Assembly: GCF_000716445.1 (NCBI RefSeq)
Contig: NZ_JNWK01000078.1
Location: 1 to 30,110, forward strand
Direction: 5' to 3'
Length of the DNA: 30,110 nt
Source: Streptomyces wedmorensis
GTDB lineage: Bacteria; Actinomycetota; Actinomycetes; Streptomycetales; Streptomycetaceae
Positions 13,729-20,335 of the stretch are shown here, piece after piece. The notes under the pieces are model-generated. The model searched no databases. It was not told the origin of the DNA and saw nothing but the letters and a program-made list of their open reading frames with translations. The position numbers and the translations under genes are program-made. Each line of letters starts with the position of its first letter. Within the stretch, counting starts at the first letter, position 1.

Positions 13729-14849
13729 GCTCCGGCGAACCCGGGGCGGGCGCCGCCGGGACGGGGGTCACACGCATGCCGACGCACTCGGTCAGTGCCC
13801 ACCACGTACGGGCCGTGCTCCTCGGCGCGGAGCGGCGCGGGGTGGCCGTGGCATCGCTTCTCGCCCGCGCCGGACTGCCCTCCACCCTCGCCGACGAGCC
13901 ACGCGCGCGCGTGCCGGCCGAGGAGTTCGGCCGGCTCGTCAGGATGCTGTGGGCCACGCTCGACGACGAGCTGATCGGCTTCGGCGGAGCGCCCAGCAAG
14001 GTCGGCACCTTCGCGATGATGGCGCACGTCGCGGTCCACGGCAGCCGGGACCTGCGCGAGGCGCTCCGGCGCTGCCAGACGTTCTACTCCCTCTTCCCCG
14101 CCGGACCGCGCTTCCGGCTGGTGGAGCCCGGACCGGGAGACGGCGGCGAACCCGACGAGGCCCGCCTGGAGTTCGACGTCTCCGCGTACGACGACCCGCT
14201 CCACTTCGGCGCGGAGTCCACCGTGCTCGTCGCGCACCGCTTCGCCGGCTGGCTCATCCGGCGCCGGGTCGGGCTGCGGCGGGTCGAGTTCGCCCACCCC
14301 GAGCCCCGCCACGCCGGGGAGTACGACCTCCTGTTCGGTGCGCCCCGGGTCTTCGGTGCGGGGCGCACCGCCGCCGTCTTCGACCGGGCCGACCTGGACG
14401 AGCCCGTGCTGCGGGACGCGGCGGCGCTCAAGGTGTTCCTCCGCCGGGCCCCGGTCGACGTGCTCGTCTGCGCCGACTACGGCACCACGGCGACCGGCCG
14501 CGTGCGGCACCTGATCGGGAGGGCGCTGCCCGCCGGACCGGTGCCGACGCCCGAGGAGCTCGCCGACCGCCTGTCCGTCAGCCCGCAGACACTCCGGCGC
14601 CAACTGGCCGCCGAGGGAACGACGTACCAGCGGCTCCGTGACCAGGTGCGGCGGGATCACGCCATCGCCGAACTGGCCGGCGGCAGGGTCTCCATCGAGC
14701 GGCTCTCCCGCCGGCTCGGTTTCTCCGAACCCAGCGCCTTCCACCGGGCGTTCCGGCGCTGGACGGGCGAGACGCCCCGGGCGTACCAGGCGCGGCCCCG
14801 GGTGCGGGGGGTCGCGGAGGACGTCGGCGGCAGCGTTCGGCGACCCTGA
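13716..14849 (+). CDS. AraC family regulator with AraC-type ligand-binding domain
   Basis: 377 aa from the ATG at 13716. The N-terminal ligand-binding region (HHVRAVLLGAERRGVAVASL, SKVGTFAMMAHVAVHGSRDL, REALRRCQTFYSLFPAGPRF) is the domain shared with OruR- and ToxT-like regulators that sense fatty or aromatic acids. The C-terminal double helix-turn-helix is at about 290-360: LADRLSVSPQTLRRQLAAEG, VSIERLSRRLGFSEPSAFHR and AFRRWTGETPRAYQ. Starts at 13716 and at the in-frame ATG 13776 (MPTHSVSAHHVR) are both possible; neither has a good ribosome site. The regulated genes are not obvious, since the Rieske gene diverges from it and the signal peptidase lies beyond. Confidence 0.9.
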   Translation: MKVSSSGEPGAGAAGTGVTRMPTHSVSAHHVRAVLLGAERRGVAVASLLARAGLPSTLADEPRARVPAEEFGRLVRMLWATLDDELIGFGGAPSKVGTFAMMAHVAVHGSRDLREALRRCQTFYSLFPAGPRFRLVEPGPGDGGEPDEARLEFDVSAYDDPLHFGAESTVLVAHRFAGWLIRRRVGLRRVEFAHPEPRHAGEYDLLFGAPRVFGAGRTAAVFDRADLDEPVLRDAAALKVFLRRAPVDVLVCADYGTTATGRVRHLIGRALPAGPVPTPEELADRLSVSPQTLRRQLAAEGTTYQRLRDQVRRDHAIAELAGGRVSIERLSRRLGFSEPSAFHRAFRRWTGETPRAYQARPRVRGVAEDVGGSVRRP

Positions 14850-14976
14850 GCGGGTGCGGAGCCGGTGGTCGCGGTTCTCGGTCCCGGTCGGAGTCGCACG
14901 GCGTCCGCGGGCGCGGTCAACAACCCTGAGCGGTACGGTCACAGCCGCTGCCCGGGCCGCGTCCTACCGTCCCGCC

Positions 14977-15036
14977 ATGACCGAAATCGACCGGTCCGGC
15001 GCCCTGTGGTCGCCGGACCTCCTCCGCCGCCGGTGA
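14977..15036 (+). CDS. Putative 19-residue ORF coupled to the signal peptidase gene
   Basis: Encodes MTEIDRSGALWSPDLLRRR. Its TGA overlaps the GTG of the signal peptidase in a GTGA junction. TACCGT (14965-14970) lies 6 bp upstream of its ATG, compatible with a leaderless start, though no good -35 box was found. It may merely deliver ribosomes to the weak downstream start. Low certainty. Confidence 0.3.
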   Translation: MTEIDRSGALWSPDLLRRR

Positions 15037-15641
15037 AGGCGCGTCGGGTGGCCGGTGCCGTGCTCGGGGCCGGTGTGCTGTCGTGCCTGGTGGCGGGCGT
15101 CGCGGTGACAGCGCTCGGGGTCCGGGTCGACGGCTCCAGCATGGCGCCGACGCTGCGTCCCGGCGACCGGATCCTCGTCGCGCCGGGGTCGGCGGGCGAG
15201 GTCCGCAGGTTCGACGTGGTGCTGCTGCGGGCCACAGGCCGGGACGCGCTGCTCGTCAAGCGGGTGATCGGACTGCCGGGCGACCGGGTCGCCGTCGTCT
15301 CCACGCCGGAGGAGCCGTTCCTGGTCCTCCTCCAGGAGGGCGGCCGGGGCCCCGTGTACCGGGTGGTGGCGCCCCAGTGGACGGCCCAGGCCCGCCGTAC
15401 GGGCGCCTGCTGCGGGCCGGACGGCACCCGGTCGGCGCGGCCAGGGTTGCGGACCGTTCCCGAGGGTGCGTTCTTCTACCTGGGCGACAACCCCGACCTG
15501 TCGGACGACTCGCGGGCGTACGGCTGGGGAGCCGTCGACCGTGTCGAAGGGCGGGTCGGCCTGCGGGCGCTTCCCGTCGCCTCGGGGCGGGACGTCGGCA
15601 ACCGGCCCGTCCTGGAGGAGTACCGGGGGCCGAGTCCGTAG
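15033..15641 (+). CDS. Type I signal peptidase (S26 family)
   Basis: 202 aa from the GTG at 15033. One N-terminal membrane segment (about 7-30) is followed by the catalytic serine box VRVDGSSMAPTLRPGDRILV (Ser36) and the lysine box ALLVKRVIGLPGDRV (Lys76). Box E reads YLGDNPDLSDDSRAYG. All catalytic residues are present, so it should be an active membrane peptidase cleaving secretory signal peptides outside the membrane. Length matches small actinobacterial SipX-type enzymes. Two adjacent Cys (ACCGPDG) lie in the extracytoplasmic insert. The start has no ribosome site of its own and overlaps the stop of a short upstream ORF, suggesting coupled translation; an upstream in-frame start is the alternative. 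It lies just ahead of the exported-protein operon but is not part of it. Confidence 0.88.
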   Translation: MKARRVAGAVLGAGVLSCLVAGVAVTALGVRVDGSSMAPTLRPGDRILVAPGSAGEVRRFDVVLLRATGRDALLVKRVIGLPGDRVAVVSTPEEPFLVLLQEGGRGPVYRVVAPQWTAQARRTGACCGPDGTRSARPGLRTVPEGAFFYLGDNPDLSDDSRAYGWGAVDRVEGRVGLRALPVASGRDVGNRPVLEEYRGPSP

Positions 15642-15678
15642 GCGGGCCCTCGATCGGGCCGGCCTGATCGGCAGGACA

Positions 15679-15698
15679 CCCCCGGGCGCTACCGGGGG
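15679..15698. terminator. Hairpin between convergent signal peptidase and TetR genes
   Basis: CCCCCGG (15679-15685) pairs with CCGGGGG (15692-15698) around a 6-nt loop that contains the TetR stop codon. Confidence 0.6.
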
Positions 15699-16291
15699 AG
15701 CTTCTCGTGGCCGGTGCTCAGGGCGACCCTGAGCACCGTGTCCGCGATGCGGCGGGCCGACTCCTCCGGCGAGGAGCCGGCCTGGACGATGTGACTGGCG
15801 GTCAGCCGGACCGCGGCGTCCACGGCCAGTTCGCGGGCCACCGGGTCGACGGTCGGCCAGGCCTCGGTGACGTACGCGTCGGCCATCGCCGTCGCCGTCT
15901 CGAACGCCGCCGCCGAGCGGGTGGTCAGGTAGGGGAGGAGGCCTTCCTCGCCGGTGCTGGTCAGCATGGCCTTGATCAGCGGGTTGCGGCCGGCCAGCGT
16001 GAGGGTGAAACCGACGGCCGCCTCGACCGCCGCGTGGAGGTCGTCCCGGTGCGCGTCCAGGCCCTGCTGGATGCCGACGAGGCAGCGCTCCAGCTCGCGC
16101 TGGAAGAGCGCTTCGCCGACCGCTTCCTTGGAGGGGAACTCCGAGTACAGCGTCTGACGGCTGACGCCGACCGCGCCGGCCAGGTGCGCCATGCGCAGCT
16201 TGTCGAAGCCGCGGTCCGCGACCGCCTCGTACGCGGCGTCCAGCAGGCGCTCGCGCAGCAGTGTCCGGACCGTCTCCCTGAACCGTGGCAT
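15689..16291 (-). CDS. TetR family regulator, probable repressor of the DUF6230/DUF6114 operon
   Basis: 200 aa. The N-terminal helix-turn-helix is canonical: RERLLDAAYEAVADRGFDKL, then RMAHLAGAVGVSRQTLYSEF and PSKEAVGEALFQRELERCLV. The rest is an all-helical ligand and dimer domain of the usual length, with ALFQRELERCLVGIQQGLDA and VARELAVDAAVRLTASHIVQ. It diverges from the first DUF6230 gene. Between them is a perfect inverted repeat (16341-16361) placed in the operon's promoter spacer, the classic position for TetR repression. The inducer is unknown; a lipophilic or envelope-active compound is a guess. Confidence 0.92.
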   Translation of the reverse strand: MPRFRETVRTLLRERLLDAAYEAVADRGFDKLRMAHLAGAVGVSRQTLYSEFPSKEAVGEALFQRELERCLVGIQQGLDAHRDDLHAAVEAAVGFTLTLAGRNPLIKAMLTSTGEEGLLPYLTTRSAAAFETATAMADAYVTEAWPTVDPVARELAVDAAVRLTASHIVQAGSSPEESARRIADTVLRVALSTGHEKLPR

Positions 16292-16338
16292 CGGCCAAGC
16301 CTAGTCCAGCGGAATTCTCCCCAGGATTGTCAGAAGTG

Positions 16339-16368
16339 TTGACACTCTTTCCAAGAGTGTCCAATTCT
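16339..16368 (+). promoter_or_regulatory. Promoter of the DUF6230/DUF6114 operon with embedded TetR-type operator
   Basis: TTGACA (16339-16344) is a perfect -35 box; a weak -10 (CAATTC or AATTCT) follows at 16362-16368. Arms GACACTCTT (16341-16349) and AAGAGTGTC (16353-16361) form a perfect 9-bp inverted repeat with a 3-bp centre, filling the spacer and overlapping the -35 box. Occupancy would block RNA polymerase. Confidence 0.75.
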
Positions 16369-16425
16369 CGAACAGGCAGCCGCGAAGTGTCATTCGACCA
16401 GTGCGGCACGACGGTTGGAGATCAC

Positions 16426-17106
16426 ATGCAGAACGAGACCAGAGGCGTCACCCGCTGGCGCAGATCGACGTTCCTGGCCCTGCCGGCGACCGCGGCCGTC
16501 GCGGCGATGGCCACGGCGATGGTGCAGGGCGCGCTCGCCGCGAACCTCTCGCTGACGAGCGTCCCCTTCACCCTCAGCTCGAAGACCGTGGCCGCGCCCC
16601 AGGGCATCGGCGCCGTCATGCACACCATCGACGCCGGCGGGGCCAAGGGCGCCGCCGAGGTCGGCATCGCCAAGGCGGGCCTCGACGGCATCTGCGTCCA
16701 CGCCGTCCAGTCCGTCAACCTCCCGGTGATCGGCAGCCTCGGCACCTGGTCGCTCAACATCTCCTCGCCCGCCGCGGCGACCCCGCTCACCAGCGACCAG
16801 CTCGTCGCCGGTGCCGGGCTCCAGGCGAACAAGCTCGTCCTGGACGCCCAGTCGCTCAAGGCCGCCACGGCCACGCTCAACGCGAGCGACGCCACCCCGA
16901 ACGTCATCGGTGCCGCCGCCGACGGTGCCGCGATCAAGGGCACCGGCATCAACGACGGCACCCCGGGCCAGTTCGGCCTGGACGCCACCGGTGGCCGCAC
17001 CGACATCAAGAACCTCAACGCCGACGCCAACGGCGCCACGATCTCCGGCGCCATCACCCTGCCCGACCTCGCGATCGGCATCGCCCACGGCGACAAGGGC
17101 TGCTGA
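16426..17106 (+). CDS. DUF6230 family exported/anchored protein (paralogue A)
   Basis: 226 aa, with TTGGAG before the ATG. A short cytoplasmic N-terminus ends in TRWRRS, then a single hydrophobic segment (about 15-38) runs up to VQGALAANLSL. The remainder is a hydrophilic, Ala/Gly/Thr-rich domain outside the membrane. Two cysteines stand out: one in AGLDGICVH and the last residue of the protein (HGDKGC). Both recur in paralogues B and C, suggesting a disulfide. This family has been labelled 'cholesterol esterase' in some genomes, but no hydrolase motif is visible. It is the first gene of the operon, immediately behind the TetR-controlled promoter. Confidence 0.85.
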   Translation: MQNETRGVTRWRRSTFLALPATAAVAAMATAMVQGALAANLSLTSVPFTLSSKTVAAPQGIGAVMHTIDAGGAKGAAEVGIAKAGLDGICVHAVQSVNLPVIGSLGTWSLNISSPAAATPLTSDQLVAGAGLQANKLVLDAQSLKAATATLNASDATPNVIGAAADGAAIKGTGINDGTPGQFGLDATGGRTDIKNLNADANGATISGAITLPDLAIGIAHGDKGC

Positions 17107-17207
17107 CCCGCGCGCGACCGAACCGCCCAGACGGGCCGGGGCTCCGCGCATCCCGTACGGCGCGGCGCTCCGGCCCTCCCCACCCGACCCACCGCTGTGA
17201 GGGCATC

Positions 17208-17819
17208 ATGACCACCGATCCGCCACCCGGTGCCGCCGAGCCGGCCGGCCCCGCCCGGCCGGCCCTGTCCGCCGGGCCGCCCGCGCCCGCCGAGCCCGCG
17301 GTGTCCGCCGGGCCGGGAGTGACCGACGTACCGGCAGAGCAGGCCGAGCCGTCCCCCGGGCCCGCCCTCGGCCGACCGCACCGGGCGCGCCTCGCGTTCC
17401 GCCGCTGGCGCCGCACCCGGCCCTTCTGGGCGGCCCTGTGGACCGGGACCGGCGGCTTCGTCGTCTTCTTCCTGCCGATGGCACCGCTGGGCAAGATCCT
17501 GCAGGTCGGCGTGGGAGGGATCGCCGGCATGGCCGGCGGGGTCGTGCTCATGGCGATGGCCCTGCTCATCCTGCTGCTGCCCGGACAGCGCCACACCGCC
17601 GGGACCATCGCGGTGATCGCGGGGGTCGCGTCCTTCCCGCTGTCGAACCTCGGCGGTCTCTTCGTCGGCATGATCCTTTCCGTCCTCGGCGGTTCCATGG
17701 CCTTCGGCTGGCTGCCCGAGAAGCCCTCCGGGAAGCGTGGCGGCCTGTTGCGCCGCGGCCGCCGCCCGGTGGCCGAAACGCCCGTACCCCCCGTGTCCGT
17801 TGGGAGCGGATCCGTATGA
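17208..17819 (+). CDS. DUF6114 family membrane protein (copy 1)
   Basis: 203 aa from the ATG at 17208, with GAGGG as ribosome site. About 60 residues of Pro/Ala-rich disordered N-terminus precede RRTRPFWAALWTGTGGFVVF. About four membrane helices follow, ending SNLGGLFVGMILSVLGGSMA. The RRTRPFW motif before helix 1 and the NLGG...LGGSM motif in the last helix are shared with the second copy at 18586. No enzymatic residues are recognisable. It lies between two DUF6230 genes, and its stop overlaps the next start (ATGA), so the pair is probably made in fixed proportion and may form a complex in the membrane. Confidence 0.85.
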   Translation: MTTDPPPGAAEPAGPARPALSAGPPAPAEPAVSAGPGVTDVPAEQAEPSPGPALGRPHRARLAFRRWRRTRPFWAALWTGTGGFVVFFLPMAPLGKILQVGVGGIAGMAGGVVLMAMALLILLLPGQRHTAGTIAVIAGVASFPLSNLGGLFVGMILSVLGGSMAFGWLPEKPSGKRGGLLRRGRRPVAETPVPPVSVGSGSV

Positions 17820-18592
17820 GACGCATGACAGACCGCCTCGGCCCGTCCCTCGCCCGCGTCCGCGCGAGCGGCCCCCGTGCCGTCGCCGACTGGAACGCCA
17901 GGATGCTCGCCGAGGCGGCGGACGGCACCCGGCGGGGCACCCGTTGGGGACGCGGCGCGCTTGCTCTCGTCCCCTCGGTGCTCACCGTCGGCGCGCTCGG
18001 CACGGCGCTCGCGCAGGGCGCGCTCGCCGCCAACTTCAGCGTCACCGGGCAGCCCTTCACCCTGACCTCCAACGGGGTCGAGGGCACCGGGTTCGGCGCC
18101 ATCGTCAACACCCCGGCGGTGGGGCGCCCGGACGGCACCTCGACCACCAACACGGCCATGGCGCGCGTCGGTTTCGCGAGCGCCGGGCTCGCCGGACTGT
18201 GCGGGATCGTCCACCAGACGATCGCCGGGATGCCGTACTCGCTGCTCCTGACGGGGGGACAGAAGGTGACGGCCGCCCCGCCGGGGACGTTCGCCACCGA
18301 CATCGACGCGTCGAACCTCTACATCCAGGCGACCGAACTCCAGGCGTACGGCCCCACCACCCTCCAGAACGCGGTGCTCGGCCAGTCCGCCGACCAGGTC
18401 ACGGTGGCCGGCAAACCGCTCACGGGCGCCCTGCCCGGCGGCTTCGGGCTCGGCTCGGCGGGCGGCGAGGGCGGCAGCTCCATCAGGCTGCACGGCCTGA
18501 ACGCCACCGCGTACGACGCCGAGATGGCGGGGGCGCTCGTCCTGCCCGACCTGAAGATCAGGGTCGTCGCGGGAACGGCCACGGCATGCTGA
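17816..18592 (+). CDS. DUF6230 family exported/anchored protein (paralogue B)
   Basis: 258 aa from the ATG at 17816, which overlaps the previous stop (ATGA); GGGAG lies 8 nt upstream. The N-terminal cytoplasmic part is longer (about 45 residues) than in paralogue A, then TRWGRGALALVPSVLTVGAL leads into LAQGALAANFSVTGQPFTLT. The outer domain has VGFASAGLAGLCG, an FGLGSA stretch and the ending VLPDLKIRVVAGTATAC, matching the two-cysteine pattern of A and C. A second ATG at 17825 is possible. Function is unknown; its position between two DUF6114 genes suggests it works with them. Confidence 0.85.
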   Translation: MRRMTDRLGPSLARVRASGPRAVADWNARMLAEAADGTRRGTRWGRGALALVPSVLTVGALGTALAQGALAANFSVTGQPFTLTSNGVEGTGFGAIVNTPAVGRPDGTSTTNTAMARVGFASAGLAGLCGIVHQTIAGMPYSLLLTGGQKVTAAPPGTFATDIDASNLYIQATELQAYGPTTLQNAVLGQSADQVTVAGKPLTGALPGGFGLGSAGGEGGSSIRLHGLNATAYDAEMAGALVLPDLKIRVVAGTATAC

Positions 18593-18978
18593 GCCGGGCG
18601 AAGACCGCGTACCGCTGGTTCCGCGCGTTCCGCCGCACCCGGCCGTTCTGGGGCGGAGTGTGGCTGGTCGCGGGCGGCTGGACCGTCCTCAAGTTCTCCC
18701 TCAGCTCGCTGCAGTTGATCGTCAGCACGGGCTTCGGGGGAGTGGCCGGCTACCTCGTCGGCGGCGGAATGATCCTGTGCGGGCTCGTGCCGATCGCGCT
18801 GCCGGCCCAGCGGTACACCTTCGGCCTGATCGGCGCCGTGCTCGCGGTGGTCTCGCTGGTCGTGTCCAACCTCGGCGGATTCCTCCTCGGCATGGTCCTC
18901 GGGATTCTCGGCGGTTCGATGATGGTGGGCTGGGGCGCCAAGCGCCCGCGCCGGGCCCGCGAGGCGGTGGAGGGGTGA
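18586..18978 (+). CDS. DUF6114 family membrane protein (copy 2)
   Basis: 130 aa; the start codon lies 7 nt inside the previous gene. It begins MLSRAKTAYRWFRAFRRTRP, so it lacks the disordered N-terminus of copy 1, then FWGGVWLVAGGWTVL and about four helices, ending SNLGGFLLGMVLGILGGSMM and a basic tail. The RRTRPFW and NLGG...LGGSM motifs match copy 1, but the helices differ considerably, so this is an old duplication or a conserved two-paralogue arrangement. Its stop overlaps the next start (GTGA). Confidence 0.85.
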   Translation: MLSRAKTAYRWFRAFRRTRPFWGGVWLVAGGWTVLKFSLSSLQLIVSTGFGGVAGYLVGGGMILCGLVPIALPAQRYTFGLIGAVLAVVSLVVSNLGGFLLGMVLGILGGSMMVGWGAKRPRRAREAVEG

Positions 18979-19592
18979 CGCGCCGGGCACGGCACAAGGC
19001 GCTCGCGGTGCCGGCCGCCCTGCTGCTCGCGGTCGTCACCGCCGTCTGGTCGGGACAGCCGAGCAACGCCTCCGCGCCGGCCGCCGCTGCCGTCGTGCCG
19101 CTGGGAGCGCCCTTCCTGCCCTCGCCCGACCCGCTGCACGTCACGATCTCCAGCATGGTCGCCGTCTCCATGACCGTGGACAAGGGCGTCACGATCCGGC
19201 TCTCCGACGGCACGACGCGGACGACGACCCAGTACACGTTCACCAAGCTGAAGATCCGCTCGCACATGAACGTCACCCAGCGGGCGGCCGGTCACACCGT
19301 CACCATCGACGTGCCACAGGAGGGTTCCCTCGGCGGATACGACAGCGCGGGGAACCCAGAGACGACCACCATGTGGGGCAACATCACCAACGTCTGCGTC
19401 CGGGTCCTCGTCAAGATCTGCGGGGTCCAGGGCCTGCTCGACTTCTTCGGCTCGTTCATCCCCCTCACCGCGGGGGCCGAGGACTTCGTCGGCGACATCT
19501 ACGCGATCCGCACGGTCGACGACCACGCCGCGCTCAACTCCACCGACAACCCCGTCCACCTCCCCGGAACCATCACGGTGACCACCCCATGA
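18975..19592 (+). CDS. Exported protein of unknown family in the DUF6230/DUF6114 operon
   Basis: 205 aa from a GTG that overlaps the previous stop. An N-terminal signal or anchor (RRARHKALAVPAALLLAVVT) is followed by an Ala/Ser-rich stretch and a beta-rich domain: LHVTISSMVAVSMTVDKGVT, then TTQYTFTKLKIRSHMNVTQR and GHTVTIDVPQ. It has only two cysteines, seven residues apart in NVCVRVLVKICGVQGL, followed by LLDFFGSFIPLTAG. I do not recognise the family. The repeated beta-strand character and export signal suit a surface protein working with the DUF6230 products. Its stop overlaps the third DUF6230 gene (ATGA). Confidence 0.75.
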   Translation: MTRRARHKALAVPAALLLAVVTAVWSGQPSNASAPAAAAVVPLGAPFLPSPDPLHVTISSMVAVSMTVDKGVTIRLSDGTTRTTTQYTFTKLKIRSHMNVTQRAAGHTVTIDVPQEGSLGGYDSAGNPETTTMWGNITNVCVRVLVKICGVQGLLDFFGSFIPLTAGAEDFVGDIYAIRTVDDHAALNSTDNPVHLPGTITVTTP

Positions 19593-20290
19593 CCCCCGAC
19601 CACCGCCTCGTCGAGGGGCGTACCCACTGGCGCCGGTCCCTCGCCGTCGCCGTGCCCGCGCTCGCCGCCGCCGCGGGCATCGGCTCCGCCCTGGCCACCG
19701 GAGCGCTGGCCGTCGGCCTCCAGATCCAGGACCGGCCCGTCGACTTCACCACCAGCAGCCTGTACGGGACGCAGTACGGCGCCGCGGTCGTCGACCAGAC
19801 AGTGGTGCGGCCCGACGGCTCCACCGCGACCGTCCGGGTGCTCCGCATGGGCTTCGCCGACGGCATGCTCAACGGCCTCTGCCTCAGCCGGCGCCAGCAG
19901 ATCGGGGGAGCCACGTACACGCTGATGCTGACCCTCGGTGACGACAACCCCGGATCCTGGGAGATCAGGACGAAGAACACCGTCCTCGACCTGCGGGCCG
20001 CGACCGGCGTCCTCGACATGGACGGCATCGTCGACCTCAACGTCAACGGCGCCGACGTGAAGACCGTCAAGGACGCCACCGGCGCGTACGTCGTCAACCC
20101 CCTGAACAGCCCGCAGAACCGCTTCGGCATCCAGGCCCGCTACGCCAAGTTCGACTCGATCGTCGGCACCGCCCAGGACTTCCAGATCCCGGGACTCCTC
20201 ACCACCCCCAGGCTGAAGCTCGCCGTGCGGCCGGGCACCGTGGCCTGCCCCGCCCCCGCCGCGCCGACGGGCACGCCGGGCACGCCGTGA
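19589..20290 (+). CDS. DUF6230 family exported/anchored protein (paralogue C)
   Basis: 233 aa from the ATG at 19589, overlapping the previous stop. THWRRSLAVAVPALAAAAGI leads the membrane segment, then LATGALAVGLQIQDRPVDFT. The outer domain has RMGFADGMLNGLCLS, NRFGIQARYAKFDSIVG and the ending RLKLAVRPGTVAC, followed by a Pro/Thr-rich extension of about 15 residues not found in A or B. The cysteine pair is therefore kept, although the second is no longer terminal. It is the most divergent of the three paralogues and the last gene of the operon, followed by a hairpin. Confidence 0.8.
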   Translation: MTPDHRLVEGRTHWRRSLAVAVPALAAAAGIGSALATGALAVGLQIQDRPVDFTTSSLYGTQYGAAVVDQTVVRPDGSTATVRVLRMGFADGMLNGLCLSRRQQIGGATYTLMLTLGDDNPGSWEIRTKNTVLDLRAATGVLDMDGIVDLNVNGADVKTVKDATGAYVVNPLNSPQNRFGIQARYAKFDSIVGTAQDFQIPGLLTTPRLKLAVRPGTVACPAPAAPTGTPGTP

Positions 20291-20297
20291 GGCCGCG

Positions 20298-20323
20298 CGC
20301 GCCCGGCACCCGGCCCGGGCGCG
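20298..20323. terminator. Hairpin terminator between the operon and the MMPL gene
   Basis: CGCGCCCGG (20298-20306) pairs with CCGGGCGCG (20315-20323) around an 8-nt loop, between convergent genes. Confidence 0.7.
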
Positions 20324-20335
20324 GCGGCCGGACGG

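Noticed and set aside
15679..15698. TetR gene co-transcribed with the signal peptidase
   Set aside because: The genes converge and share a hairpin between their ends.
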